Assembly (NCBI RefSeq): GCF_002068095.1 | Contig: NZ_LWIG01000001.1 | Location: 605,175-669,174 of the forward strand | Direction: 5' to 3' | Length of the DNA: 64,000 bases | From: Bradyrhizobium sacchari | GTDB lineage: Bacteria; Pseudomonadota; Alphaproteobacteria; Rhizobiales; Xanthobacteraceae | Shown: positions 45,791-55,245 of the stretch, piece by piece | Position numbering within the stretch: the first letter of the stretch is position 1 | Layout of the letters: each line of letters opens with the position of its first letter | Translations under genes and position numbers: made by a program | The notes under the pieces: model-generated | Database searches by the model: none | Told to the model about the DNA's origin: nothing | The model's input: only the letters and a program-made list of their open reading frames with translations

Positions 45791-46354
45791 TCACTGCCAA
45801 TTGGCGCGCGACGTGATCCAGGCATCGGCGGGCTTTCCGAACAGATCGATCTCGCGATCCTTCCGCGCACCGAGCCTGCGCGCCACGGCCTGGGACGGCG
45901 CATTCCCGCTTTCGATGCAGTGCATGATCTCGTCGATCTCAAAGCTGTCGAACGACCAGTCGATCGACGCGCGGGCCGCTTCGACCGCATAACCTCTGCC
46001 GCGATATTCCTTTGCAATGCCCCAGCCGACCTCGAAGGCGGGCCAACCCGGCGGGCACCAGGGTCCAACGCGCCCGACATACCTGCCGCTCGCCTTTTCC
46101 TCGACCGCGAACATGCCGAAGCCATAGAGCGCCCAGTGCCCTGCTATCACCGCGGCGTTGCGCCAGCCGGCGATCTCAGTGGTCACCGGCTTGCCGTCGG
46201 CTGCGATGAACCGCGCCGTTCCGGGATCGCTCAGCATCACCGAATTGGGCGCGATGTCGCTGGCGCGCCACGGACGCAAAATCAGACGCTCTGTCTCGAT
46301 TTGGGGACCCCTGACCTCGAGCAACCTCGCGCCAGGCTTGAGCGGCGGAATCAT
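45791..46354 (-). CDS. GNAT family N-acetyltransferase (RimJ/RimL-like)
   Basis: A 187-residue acetyltransferase: IETERLILRPWRASDIAP, FEVGWGIAKEYRGRGYAVEAARA (acetyl-CoA loop), DEIMHCIESGNAPSQAVARRLG near residue 145. This is the layout of the RimJ/L group, which acetylates amino groups of proteins, amino acids or drugs. GGAGGAGAG precedes the ATG. The substrate is unknown. Confidence 0.87.
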   Translation of the reverse strand: MIPPLKPGARLLEVRGPQIETERLILRPWRASDIAPNSVMLSDPGTARFIAADGKPVTTEIAGWRNAAVIAGHWALYGFGMFAVEEKASGRYVGRVGPWCPPGWPAFEVGWGIAKEYRGRGYAVEAARASIDWSFDSFEIDEIMHCIESGNAPSQAVARRLGARKDREIDLFGKPADAWITSRANWQ

Positions 46355-46418
46355 CTCTCTCCTCCCGTTCCCAACGATGTTCTGCTACGATCCTATCAGT
46401 AAGAAACAGGAGTTCACC

Positions 46419-47336
46419 ATGAGCTGGATGCCCGACAACGATCCCGTGCTCGGCGACCCCAAATCCTGCGATGCGCTCGATCTCGTCATCGTGCCGCGTA
46501 CGCGCGACCTCGGCGACGGCTTTGCGGTGCGCCGCGCGCTGCCGCATGGCAAGCGGCAGATGGTCGGGCCCTTCATCTTCTTCGACCATTTCGGCCCGGT
46601 GCAGTTCGTCTCCGGCAAGGGCATGGACGTGCGGCCGCATCCGCATATCGGGCTTGCCACCGTCACCTATCTTTTCGACGGCGCGATCATGCATCGCGAC
46701 AGCGAGGGCAACGTCCAGGAGATCGCGCCCGGCGCGATGAATCTGATGACCGCCGGGCGTGGCATCGCCCATTCCGAGCGCACGCCGGATGCGCAGCGCG
46801 CCTCGGGCCAGAAGATGCTCGGCCTGCAAAGCTGGATCGCACTGCCGGCCGGCTCCGAAGAGATCGCGCCGTCGTTCCAGCATTACGCCGCAGGCGATCT
46901 GCCGATGATCTCCGAGCGCGATTTCACGGCGCGGGTGATCGCAGGCTCCGCTTTCGGCATCGCCTCGCCCGTGTCGATGGTGTCGCCCTGGTTCTACACC
47001 GAGGTCACGGCCGCGGAGGGCGCGAGCGTGCCGCTCGACCCCGATCATGAGGAGCGCGCGATCTACGTGGTCGACGGCGAGGTCGAGATCGCTAACGAGC
47101 GCTACGAGGGGCCGCGGCTGCTGATCTTCCGGCCCGGCGACCGCATCACCGTGAAGGCCCTGAGGCCGACGCGGATGATGTTTCTCGGCGGTGATGCATT
47201 GGAGGGCCCGCGCCACATCTGGTGGAATTTCGTCTCCTCCAGCAAGGAGCGGATCGAGCAGGCCAAGCAGGACTGGAAAACCGGCCGCTTCGCCGCGGTT
47301 CCGCAGGAACATGAGTTCATTCCGCTGCCGGAATAG
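46419..47336 (+). CDS. pirin family protein
   Basis: A 305-residue bicupin of the pirin family. Metal ligands are visible as RPHPHIG (two His), the Glu-containing HSERTP, and further cupin pattern. Typical pirin segments MTAGRGIAHSERTP and LGLQSWIALP are present. Bacterial pirins oxidise quercetin or modulate metabolic enzymes. The start ATG 46419 has ACAGGAG upstream. It is divergent from the GNAT gene. Confidence 0.92.
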   Translation: MSWMPDNDPVLGDPKSCDALDLVIVPRTRDLGDGFAVRRALPHGKRQMVGPFIFFDHFGPVQFVSGKGMDVRPHPHIGLATVTYLFDGAIMHRDSEGNVQEIAPGAMNLMTAGRGIAHSERTPDAQRASGQKMLGLQSWIALPAGSEEIAPSFQHYAAGDLPMISERDFTARVIAGSAFGIASPVSMVSPWFYTEVTAAEGASVPLDPDHEERAIYVVDGEVEIANERYEGPRLLIFRPGDRITVKALRPTRMMFLGGDALEGPRHIWWNFVSSSKERIEQAKQDWKTGRFAAVPQEHEFIPLPE

Positions 47337-47387
47337 GCTAATCCGGTCTCCGGCCGCGCCATTTGGCGCGTCCGGACTCCCGACGCC

Positions 47388-48338
47388 ATGCCTGCAAAAG
47401 ATTTGCCTGCGAAAGATCTGCCGATGACCGCCATGCTCTCCAGCGACCTGCCCCTGACCAAGATCGGTCGCGGCAAGGTGCGCGATATCTACGCCGTCGA
47501 CGATGACCGCCTGCTGCTGCTGACCACGGACCGCATCAGCGCCTTCGACGTCGTGATGGGCGAGACCATTCCGATGAAGGGCGCGGTGCTGACGCAGATC
47601 AGCGCGTTCTGGTTTGGCAAGCTCGAGGGCGTGGTGCCGCATCACATGATCAGCGCGAATACCGACGAGATCATCGCGGCCGTGCCGGCCTTGAGGCCGC
47701 ATCGGGCCGAGATCCTCGGCCGCGCCATGCTGTGCAAGCGCACCACCGTGTTCCCGATCGAGTGCGTGATCCGCGGCTATCTCTCGGGTTCGGCCTGGAA
47801 GGAATATGCCGGCTCCGGCACGCTTGCGGGCGAGAAGCTGAAGGCCGGCCTCGTCGAAAGCGAGAAGCTGGAGCCTTCGATCTTCAGCCCGGCAACCAAG
47901 GCCGAGACCGGCCATGACGAAAACATCACCATCGCCAGGATGCGCGCCGTGGTCGGCGACGAAGTCGCCTACACGCTGGAGAGCATGACGCGTGCGATCT
48001 ACACGCTCGGCGAGGAGCTGGCGCGCGAGCAGGGCATCATCATTGCCGACACGAAATTCGAGTTCGGCCGCGACAAGGACGGCCGCATCATCCTGATCGA
48101 CGAGGTCATGACGCCGGATTCGTCGCGCTTCTGGGCGGTCGATGCCTACAAGCCCGGCCAGCCGCAGGCGAGCTTCGACAAGCAGCCGCTGCGCGACTAT
48201 CTCGATGTCGAGCGCCGCGCCGGCCGCTGGAACGGCGACGCTCCCCCGCCGCCCCTGCCGGCGAGCGTGGTGGAGGCGACCAGCAAGCGGTATCTGGAAG
48301 CGTATCGGCGCGTGACGGGGAAAGAGCTGAAGATCTAG
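47388..48338 (+). CDS. purC: SAICAR synthetase (phosphoribosylaminoimidazole-succinocarboxamide synthase)
   Basis: A protein of up to 316 residues that joins aspartate to CAIR in purine synthesis. The ATP-binding part is [32 protein letters not shown], followed by the signature [18 protein letters not shown] motif (here [11 protein letters not shown]) and [13 protein letters not shown], and [11 protein letters not shown]. Its length and the C-terminal [10 protein letters not shown] fit the longer, yeast Ade1-like form. The N-terminus repeats PAKDL twice. Start may be ATG 47388 or 47424, and neither has a strong ribosome-binding site. Confidence 0.93.
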   Translation: MPAKDLPAKDLPMTAMLSSDLPLTKIGRGKVRDIYAVDDDRLLLLTTDRISAFDVVMGETIPMKGAVLTQISAFWFGKLEGVVPHHMISANTDEIIAAVPALRPHRAEILGRAMLCKRTTVFPIECVIRGYLSGSAWKEYAGSGTLAGEKLKAGLVESEKLEPSIFSPATKAETGHDENITIARMRAVVGDEVAYTLESMTRAIYTLGEELAREQGIIIADTKFEFGRDKDGRIILIDEVMTPDSSRFWAVDAYKPGQPQASFDKQPLRDYLDVERRAGRWNGDAPPPPLPASVVEATSKRYLEAYRRVTGKELKI

Positions 48339-48343
48339 CGCGG

Positions 48344-48367
48344 TTGCTTCGCTGCGCTCGCAATGAC
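48344..48367. repeat. half copy of dispersed repeat family A
   Basis: TTGCTTCGCTGCGCTCGCAATGAC (given as two parts TTGCTTCGCTGC and GCTCGCAATGAC) matches the right arm of the family-A element at 14651, without the left arm. Confidence 0.75.
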
Positions 48368-48500
48368 GTGGAGGGGCTGACGTACCTCTCCCATCCTGAC
48401 CGCCCTTTATCAATGGCCGTTGAAGGACCGGGGACCCCGGTTGCGCTAGGGTCACCGCCCTCCACCACTCGAGCAGAGAGCGTGAGGCGGGCGTCGTCGC

Positions 48501-50717
48501 GTGGCAGATTCAACCGTTCATCTCAGTCCGTTCCTCCGCTTCAGCCCGGTCATCGCGCGTGCGCTGAATGACGTGCTCGGCGGAGCCGCCGCCAGCGTTC
48601 TGACCGTCACTCTCGGCCTCTCCTATGCGGTGCTGATCTTCGCCGGCCCGCTGGCGCCGGACCTCGGCACCGGCGTCGGTGTCACCTTCATGGCATCGGC
48701 GGTCCTCGCCCTCGTGATCGGGGTTGGAAGCTCCCTGCGCTTTGCGATCGCCGCGCCGGAAGCTTCGACCGCGGCCATGACCGGGATTGTCGCCTCGTCA
48801 CTGGTCGAACGGATCACGGCAGCGGATCCCTCGTCACCGCTTCTGGCTCCGGTGCTCGTCACCTTTGGCCTCGTCAGCATCGCCACCGGCCTCGTGCTCT
48901 GCACCTTCGGCGTCACGCGGATCGGCCGCGCCATTCGATATATTCCCTATCCGGTGGTCGGCGGCTTTCTGGGCGCGACGGGCTGCCTGATCCTGCTGGG
49001 TGCCATCAGGGTCATCACCGGGCAGCCGCTTCAGCTTGCAACGCTCGGAAGCTTCGCCAACACGACGACGCTCTTCGAGCTCGGCGCCGCCTGCGCGATG
49101 GCCGCAGTGCTCTATCTCACCTGGCACCGCTCTCGCACACCGATCGGACTGCCGCTCATCCTGGTCGCGGGGACGCTCGCCGCGCATCTCGCCTTCTGGC
49201 TTGCCGGCATTTCTCCCGCCGAGGCGCAGAGGCTGGGATGGACCTTTCACCCGCCGGAGCAGATCGGACTGGTCTGGCCGTGGACGGCGCAGGCGATCGT
49301 TCATTATCCTTGGTCCACGCTGCCCGAATTGTCCGGCAATCTCATCGCGGTGATCTTCGTCACGGCATCGAGCACGCTGTTCAACACCACCGGCGTCGAG
49401 GTCGCGACCCTTCGCGAGGCCGATCTGGAGCGCGAGCTGAACGTCACCGGCCTCGCCAATATCCTCTGCGGCGCGCTGGGCGGGTACCCCGGCTGCATCT
49501 CGGTCAGCCGCTCTATCCTCAACTTTTCGGCCGGTGGGCGCGGCCGCCTCTCCGGTCTGACCTCCGCGGCGATCTCGGCCTCGATGCTGATCGTCGCGCC
49601 GGCGCTGCTCGGCTTCATGCCGAAGCTCGTGCTCGGCGGGCTGCTGGTCTATCTCGGCAGCGACACGCTGCACAAATGGATCGTGCAGTCGCGACGCCGC
49701 CTCACGATGCCGGAATATCTGTCGCTGCTTGCGATCATCCTCATCATCCTCAAATGGGGCTTTGTCGCCGGCATCCTGATCGGCGTCGTGATCGGTTGCA
49801 CGATCTTCGCGCTGAGCGCCTCGCGCGCTAGCTCTATCAAATTCGGCTTCGACGGCACCGAATATCGCTCCTCCCTCGACCGCTCGCGCGATGAACAGGC
49901 GCTCCTGTCCACCCATGGCAGCGAGATCCAGGGCCTGAAGCTGCAGAGCTATCTGTTCTTCGGCTCGGCCAATCGTCTCTACCAGCACGTCAAGGCACTG
50001 CTGCAGCGGCATCCGGAATGCCGCTTCCTGGTCTTCGACTTCAAGCTCGTGACCGGAATCGATTCCTCGGCCGCCTACAGCTTCGACCAGATCAAGCGCG
50101 CGGCACTGGACCGTGGCATCGACCTTGTGCTGGTGCATCTTCCGCCCGGCGCCACCAAGGCGCTGCGCGACAACGGATTCGTCTCGCCCGAAGTGCGGAT
50201 CGTGCAGGAGCTCGACCATGCCCTTGAATGGTGCGAGAACGAGATCATCGCCCAGCATCGCGGCCACGCGCAGGAGGAAGCCTCCTTGCGCGACTGGCTT
50301 ACCCAGATCCTGGGCAACGGGGATGACGCTGCGCAACTGAGCCGTTGCTGCGAGCGCCTCGAGGTCAGGGCCGGCGAGATCATCGTGCGGGCCGGCGACC
50401 CCGCCGATTCCATGCACTTCATCCTCGATGGCCGGGTCGGGATCATGATCCCCGCGGAACAGGACGGCATGACACGGGTCCGAAGCCTCGGGCGCTACAC
50501 CACGATCGGCGAGATGGGGCTGGTGTCACGCACGCCGCGCAGCGCCACGATCCAGGCCGAGGTCGACAGCGTGCTCTACGTGCTCAACGCGCACCAGTTC
50601 GACGCGATCAAGATCGAGGCCCCCGCGCTCAGCCACAAGCTGCTGACCTATTTCGTGTCGGTCATGGCCGAGCGGCTGACGTTTGCGAACCGGACGATCG
50701 CGGTGCTGCGGCGGTAA
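48501..50717 (+). CDS. SulP anion transporter fused to STAS and cyclic nucleotide-binding domains
   Basis: A 738-residue protein starting at GTG. Residues about 15-410 form the SulP/SLC26 membrane domain with some eleven to twelve hydrophobic helices. About 470-560 is a STAS domain (FFGSANRLYQHVKALL, FLVFDFKLVTGIDSSAAYSF). About 610-735 is a cNMP-binding domain (EIIVRAGDPADSMHFILDGRVGIM, GEMGLVSRTPRSATI). It probably carries sulfate, bicarbonate or a dicarboxylate and is gated through the cytosolic domains by cAMP or c-di-nucleotide. The STAS serine expected for phosphorylation is in the DSS stretch. Confidence 0.87.
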   Translation: MADSTVHLSPFLRFSPVIARALNDVLGGAAASVLTVTLGLSYAVLIFAGPLAPDLGTGVGVTFMASAVLALVIGVGSSLRFAIAAPEASTAAMTGIVASSLVERITAADPSSPLLAPVLVTFGLVSIATGLVLCTFGVTRIGRAIRYIPYPVVGGFLGATGCLILLGAIRVITGQPLQLATLGSFANTTTLFELGAACAMAAVLYLTWHRSRTPIGLPLILVAGTLAAHLAFWLAGISPAEAQRLGWTFHPPEQIGLVWPWTAQAIVHYPWSTLPELSGNLIAVIFVTASSTLFNTTGVEVATLREADLERELNVTGLANILCGALGGYPGCISVSRSILNFSAGGRGRLSGLTSAAISASMLIVAPALLGFMPKLVLGGLLVYLGSDTLHKWIVQSRRRLTMPEYLSLLAIILIILKWGFVAGILIGVVIGCTIFALSASRASSIKFGFDGTEYRSSLDRSRDEQALLSTHGSEIQGLKLQSYLFFGSANRLYQHVKALLQRHPECRFLVFDFKLVTGIDSSAAYSFDQIKRAALDRGIDLVLVHLPPGATKALRDNGFVSPEVRIVQELDHALEWCENEIIAQHRGHAQEEASLRDWLTQILGNGDDAAQLSRCCERLEVRAGEIIVRAGDPADSMHFILDGRVGIMIPAEQDGMTRVRSLGRYTTIGEMGLVSRTPRSATIQAEVDSVLYVLNAHQFDAIKIEAPALSHKLLTYFVSVMAERLTFANRTIAVLRR

Positions 50718-51033
50718 GGATTTACGCTATCAGGCCCCATGATAAGGCAGTTGGCGTGACCCATTGCGGGTGCGTTGGGACAATGGCTCCCGGCGTCGGT
50801 TTCCAGTATGATTTTGCGCGCAATTGGTTCTCCAAGCACGGCCGGGCGTGCTTCCGATGAAGCTTCTTCTATCGCAATCGCTCATGCCGCCGCTTGCGCT
50901 CAACGCAAACGCTTCGGTTGCACGCCGCTCTAGACCAGCGCGAGGAAGACTCCAGGGACCGCGCAGCGGCCCCTGAATAGCGAAAGCGCATTTGGAAGAC
51001 AGCCCTTTTGGAAGATAGCCATGGAGACGAAAC
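50718..51033. other. 316-base non-coding stretch
   Basis: No credible reading frame. At its right end TTTGGAAGA-C-AGCC (50991-51004) and TTTGGAAGA-T-AGCC (51007-51020) are direct repeats spaced 16 bases, just before the next gene. Confidence 0.5.
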
Positions 51034-51468
51034 ATGACACGTACACGAGCGACAAGAATTGCAATTGCAGTCTCGACGTTCACCTGCGCGGCGTTGTTCT
51101 CCTTCGCCTGGTCTGAGGAGCACGGCGTCTCGATGTCGGTCGACAGTGCGCAGGCGCGGGTCGGTCGCCCGCTGACTCCCGTGAGCGTTGCCGGCGTGGC
51201 GCGTCGACAGACACGGAGAGCCGCATATGGATACGGTGCCGCCGCAGTCGGGGCAGGTGTTGCAGCCGCTGGCACGGCCGCCGCCGTTGCCGCAACGTCA
51301 CCGGGATGGGGGACCGGCCCCTATTTCGGTACGGGCTATTATGCGAATAGGGATCCTTACGCCTCTTACGCCTACTCGCCGGACGACTGGCGCAGGCGAA
51401 ACGGCTTCGTCTGCACGCCCGGCACGATGACCAAAATGGAAGACGGCCGGATGTATCGCTGCCAGTAA
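51034..51468 (+). CDS. small secreted Gly/Ala/Tyr-rich protein
   Basis: A 144-residue protein with an N-terminal hydrophobic signal (IAIAVSTFTCAALFSFAWS). The middle is low-complexity, YGYGAAAVGAGVAAAGTAAAVAA, and may be membrane-associated. The C-terminus is Tyr-rich and has two Cys (FVCTPGT, YRCQ). I do not recognise a family. Such small exported proteins are frequent in Bradyrhizobium. Confidence 0.55.
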   Translation: MTRTRATRIAIAVSTFTCAALFSFAWSEEHGVSMSVDSAQARVGRPLTPVSVAGVARRQTRRAAYGYGAAAVGAGVAAAGTAAAVAATSPGWGTGPYFGTGYYANRDPYASYAYSPDDWRRRNGFVCTPGTMTKMEDGRMYRCQ

Positions 51469-51517
51469 AGTCGCAGGCTCAGGAGTGGGAGGCGGCTTTC
51501 GAGCCGCCCCCTGGCGG

Positions 51518-53011
51518 TTAGACCCCCGCCATCATCACGTATTTGATCTCGACATATTCTTCCATGCCGTGACGCGAGCCTTCGCGGCCAAGGCCGCTTT
51601 CCTTGACGCCGCCGAAGGGCGCTACTTCCGTGGTGATCAGGCCGGTGTTGACGCCGACCATGCCGGACTCCAGCGCTTCGGCGACGCGCCAAACCCGACC
51701 GAGATCGCGGGAGTAGAAGTAGGAGGCGAGACCGAAGGGGGAAGCGTTGCACATCGCGATGACGTCGGCCTCGTCCTTGAAGCGGATCACAGGCGCGAGC
51801 GGACCGAAGGTTTCCTCCTGCGACACCAGCGAGTCCGGCTTGACGTCGGCAAGCACCGTCGGCTCGAAGAAGGAGCGTCCGAGCTCGCTGCGCTTGCCGC
51901 CGGTGACGACCTTGGCGCCGCGCTTCACCGCGTCGGCGATATGGCGTTCGACCTTGTCGACCGCCTTCATGTTGATCAGGGGCCCTTGCGTGACGCCGCT
52001 TTCGGTGCCGTCGCCGATCTTCATCGCCGCGACCTTCTTCGAGAGTTTTTGCACGAACTCGTCGTAGATCTTGTCCTGGGCATAGATGCGGTTGGCGCAG
52101 ACGCAGGTCTGGCCCATGTTGCGATATTTCGAGACGATGGCGCCCTCGACCGCCGCATCGATGTCGGCGTCGTCGAACACGATGAATGGCGCGTTGCCGC
52201 CGAGCTCGAGGCCAAGTCGCTTCACGCCGACGGAAGCCTGCTGATAGAGGATCTTGCCGACCGCGGTCGAGCCGGTGAAGCCGACGAAGCGCACCGCGGG
52301 ATGCTCGCACAGCACCTTGCCGATCGGCGGCGCATCACCGGTGATGATGTTGAGCACGCCCTTGGGAATGCCGGCCTTCTCGGCGAGCACGGCCAGGGCG
52401 AGCGCCGAGAGCGGCGTCTCGTTGGCGGGCTTGAGCACCACGGTGCAGCCGGCCGCCAGCGCCGGCGAAACCTTTCGCGTGATCATCGAGTTCGGGAAAT
52501 TCCACGGCGTGATCGCGCCGCAGACGCCGATCGGCTGCTTGATCGCGAGCAGGCGTGCATCGGGCCGCTGGCTCGGGATGGTCTCGCCATAGACGCGGCG
52601 GGCTTCTTCCGCGAAAAACTCGATATAGGCGGCGCCGATGTCGACCTCGCCAAGAGCTTCAGAGAGCGGCTTGCCCTGTTCGGAGGTGAGGATCAACGCG
52701 AGGTCCTCGCGGTTGGCGGTGATCAGTTCGAACCATTTGCGCAGGATGTTGGAGCGCTGCTTGGCGGTGTGCTTGGCCCAGGCCGGGAAGGCGCGCTCGG
52801 CGGCTTCGACCGCCTTGGTGGTCTCCTCGGCGCCAAGCTGCGGAACCTTTGCGAGCGCGACGCCGGTGGCGGGATTGTTCACCGCGAAGACCGGTGTGCC
52901 GATCCAGGCGCCGTCGATGTAGCAGGCTTCCTTCAGCAGCGAAGGGTCCTTCAGCCGGTCACGCAGGGTGGCGGTGGCTTGCGGTGCGCGGGCGGCGGCG
53001 GTGGGGGTCAT
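51518..53011 (-). CDS. gabD: NAD(P)-dependent succinate-semialdehyde dehydrogenase
   Basis: A 497-residue aldehyde dehydrogenase. It has PWNFPNSM near residue 155, LELGGNAPFIVFDDAD with the catalytic Glu near 260, and GQTCVCANRIY with the nucleophilic Cys near 295, followed by QEETFGPLAPVIRF and FGGVKESGLGREGSRHGMEEY. CVCANR is the GabD form. It oxidises succinate semialdehyde to succinate in GABA breakdown. The ATG at 53011 has GGGAG upstream. No gabT lies next to it. Confidence 0.92.
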   Translation of the reverse strand: MTPTAAARAPQATATLRDRLKDPSLLKEACYIDGAWIGTPVFAVNNPATGVALAKVPQLGAEETTKAVEAAERAFPAWAKHTAKQRSNILRKWFELITANREDLALILTSEQGKPLSEALGEVDIGAAYIEFFAEEARRVYGETIPSQRPDARLLAIKQPIGVCGAITPWNFPNSMITRKVSPALAAGCTVVLKPANETPLSALALAVLAEKAGIPKGVLNIITGDAPPIGKVLCEHPAVRFVGFTGSTAVGKILYQQASVGVKRLGLELGGNAPFIVFDDADIDAAVEGAIVSKYRNMGQTCVCANRIYAQDKIYDEFVQKLSKKVAAMKIGDGTESGVTQGPLINMKAVDKVERHIADAVKRGAKVVTGGKRSELGRSFFEPTVLADVKPDSLVSQEETFGPLAPVIRFKDEADVIAMCNASPFGLASYFYSRDLGRVWRVAEALESGMVGVNTGLITTEVAPFGGVKESGLGREGSRHGMEEYVEIKYVMMAGV

Positions 53012-53122
53012 AGGCGTTGCTCCCTGGGTCGGTCTGATCGGCCCGGAATATAAGGACGGACCGCGCGCAATGCACCGTCCGGCAACGCACATCTGATGGG
53101 AGCTAAAGTGGCAGCGGCGTGG

Positions 53123-53443
53123 TTACGCCGCGCCGCTCATATAAGTCTCGCGCCGTCCGATCATGCGCTCGGCGGCGGCTTTTGCATCGGCCTTCGAGGA
53201 GGTTGCGCAGGTCCGGTATTCGAGATCGGGGGCGTCGGATGTGTCGCGGCGGCTGAACCAGTTCTTCGAGCCGACCGGCAGCAGCGCCAGGGCCTGCGCC
53301 AGATTGTCGACCGCGCCGAACGAATAGAGCGCCCCGGTACCGGCGATGCGGACTTCGTAAATGCCGGGCGAGATCGGCGCTTCGAGGTTGTCGCCCCGTC
53401 CGGGACGGGGATAGCGCTTCCATTCGCTCCAGGTTGAAATCAT
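53123..53443 (-). CDS. small protein with a GIY-like N-terminal motif, function unknown
   Basis: A 106-residue protein starting MISTWSEWKRYPRPGRG (ATG 53443, with GAGGGGG upstream). It contains PGIYEVRIAGTGALYSFGAVDNLAQALALLP, which resembles the GIY...YxG first part of GIY-YIG nucleases, and a C-terminal LEYR. The arginine and glutamate expected after the second motif are not obvious, so it may be a degenerate fold member or chance resemblance. Confidence 0.6.
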   Translation of the reverse strand: MISTWSEWKRYPRPGRGDNLEAPISPGIYEVRIAGTGALYSFGAVDNLAQALALLPVGSKNWFSRRDTSDAPDLEYRTCATSSKADAKAAAERMIGRRETYMSGAA

Positions 53444-53788
53444 CTGAGGCCCCCTCGCGGCCGGTGTCGGCCGCCAAATTTGCATCAAGTCTTAACGTCG
53501 GCCGACGATTGGCCGAGTGCTGAACGTCGCAACGCACAAAATGTTTCAAGTGCTTCAAACACGCGAAACATATCGGCAGGCCCCATCCACGGTCACGGTT
53601 CGTCGCGGTCATCCACCGCAGATTGTGACGGAGTGTTGCAGTTCAGCAGCCTTGTCGTCCTGCCTGGGGGGCGGGCCGTCAAGTCACGACATCGCGACCG
53701 AAGCCCGCAGGTTGGGCCGCTTGCCGTATGCGACCTGCAGGAGGACAATCGATCACTTCCAACAATAATCAAACCGGAGGAAACGCGC
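53444..53788. other. 345-base divergent intergenic stretch with nested palindromes
   Basis: It must hold two divergent promoters. ATGTTTC (53541-53547) and GAAACAT (53565-53571) are inverted arms 17 bases apart. An imperfect palindrome, GTTTCAAG-TG-CTTCAAAC (53543-53560), overlaps the first arm. A regulator site is possible. Confidence 0.45.
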
Positions 53789-54982
53789 ATGCAGAGCCAG
53801 GCCCAGATCGACGAGATTCTGCGCAAGACCAGCGATGCCAGGGAGATTCCCGGCGTGGTCGCGATCGCCGCGAGCGGTAACGATGTGCTGTACCAGGGCG
53901 CGTTCGGCAAGCGCGACCTCTCCAAGCCCGATGCAATGACGCTGGACAGCGTGTTCTGGATCGCCTCGATGACGAAAGCGGTGACGTCGGCCGGCGCGAT
54001 GCAGTTGGTCGAGCAGGGCAAGCTGTCGCTGGATGCGCCGATCGGCGAGGTGCTGCCCGATCTCGCCAAGCCGCAGGTGCTCGAAGGCTTCGACGCCAAG
54101 GGCGAGCCGAAGCTGCGGCCGGCCAAGGGCGCGATCACGCTGCGCCAGCTCATGACCCACACCGCCGGTTTTGCCTACAATGTGTGGAATGGCGATCTCG
54201 CGCTCTATTTGGAGAAGACCGGAACCCCGAACATCTTCTCCTGCCAGGACATCGCGCTGAAGACGCCGATCATGTCTGATCCCGGTACGCGCTGGGAATA
54301 TGGCATCAACATCGACTTCGTCGGCAAGGCAGTGGAAGCCGCCAGCGGCAAGCGGCTCGATGCCTATCTGCGCGACAATCTCTTCACCCCGCTCGGCATG
54401 AGCGACACCGGCTTCAAGATCACCGACGACATGCGCAAGCGGCTGGTCGCCACCCATGCTCGCGGCGAGGATGGATCGCTGGCGCCGATCCCGTTCGAGA
54501 TCGAGCAGAATCCGGAATTTTGCATGGGTGGCGGCGGCCTTTACGGCACTGCCGGCGACTACATCAAGTTCACCCAGATGATCCTCAACAAGGGCCGCGG
54601 CAACGGCAACCAGGTTCTGAAGCCCGAGACGGTCGCGCTGATGGGCCAGAACCACATCGGCGATCTCACCATCGGCAAGATGACGACGGTTGCGCCCATG
54701 TACACCAACGATGTCGATCTCTTCCCCGACATGGTGAAGAAGTGGGGGCTGTCCTTCCTGATCAATACCGCCAAGACGCCGGAGGGCCGCAGTGCCGGCA
54801 GCCTCGCCTGGGCTGGTCTGGCCAACACCTATTTCTGGATCGACCCGGCGCGCGATGTTTCCGGCGTGATCCTGATGCAGGTGCTGCCGTTCATCGACGC
54901 CAAGTGCATCGAGGCCTTCACGGGATTCGAGCGCGGGGTCTATGCCGGGCTCGATGCGGGGAGCGGACAGAAGGCAGCGTGA
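53789..54982 (+). CDS. serine hydrolase, beta-lactamase class C-like
   Basis: A 397-residue enzyme of the class C / penicillin-binding-protein-like esterase group. The SxxK nucleophile is SMTK near residue 61, and YGIN near 170 is the likely Tyr motif. A His-rich third motif is not evident. There is no signal peptide, so it is cytosolic, which suggests esterase rather than beta-lactamase. CCGGAGG precedes the ATG at 53789. Confidence 0.85.
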   Translation: MQSQAQIDEILRKTSDAREIPGVVAIAASGNDVLYQGAFGKRDLSKPDAMTLDSVFWIASMTKAVTSAGAMQLVEQGKLSLDAPIGEVLPDLAKPQVLEGFDAKGEPKLRPAKGAITLRQLMTHTAGFAYNVWNGDLALYLEKTGTPNIFSCQDIALKTPIMSDPGTRWEYGINIDFVGKAVEAASGKRLDAYLRDNLFTPLGMSDTGFKITDDMRKRLVATHARGEDGSLAPIPFEIEQNPEFCMGGGGLYGTAGDYIKFTQMILNKGRGNGNQVLKPETVALMGQNHIGDLTIGKMTTVAPMYTNDVDLFPDMVKKWGLSFLINTAKTPEGRSAGSLAWAGLANTYFWIDPARDVSGVILMQVLPFIDAKCIEAFTGFERGVYAGLDAGSGQKAA

Positions 54983-55011
54983 GCTAGCACGTCTCTCACG
55001 GCGCGACGACC

Positions 55012-55110
55012 GTCATCCCCCGCGCAGGCGGGGGATCCAGTATTCCAGAGACGGTAGGGAGAAATCGAGAAGCCGCGGCGTACTGGATCGCCCGCCTTCG
55101 CGGGCGATGA
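55012..55110. repeat. dispersed palindromic repeat, family E
   Basis: Starts GTCATCCCCCGCGCAGG and ends CCTTCGCGGGCGATGA, with GGATCCAGTA/TACTGGATC inside. Confidence 0.8.
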
Positions 55111-55145
55111 AAGTGGAGAATGTGGGAAGCGCGCGCCGCAAACTC

Positions 55146-55228
55146 GTCATTGCGAGCGTAGCAAAGCAAAGCAATCCAGTCCGTCTCCGCGGAAAAATTC
55201 TGGATTGCTTCGCTTCGCTCGCAATGAC
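55146..55228. repeat. dispersed palindromic repeat, family A
   Basis: Starts GTCATTGCGAGCG and ends CGCTCGCAATGAC, with CAATCCAG/CTGGATTG inside. It is the full partner of the element at 14651. Confidence 0.85.
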
Positions 55229-55245
55229 CGGGGAGAGAGCGAGCC

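Noticed and set aside
46176..48455. 759-codon minus-strand frame across pirin and purC
   Set aside because: It runs antisense to two clear genes and has the composition of a GC-rich shadow frame.
53789..54982. true class C beta-lactamase
   Set aside because: There is no export signal, and the third (KTG-type) motif is not evident, so a cytosolic esterase is more likely.
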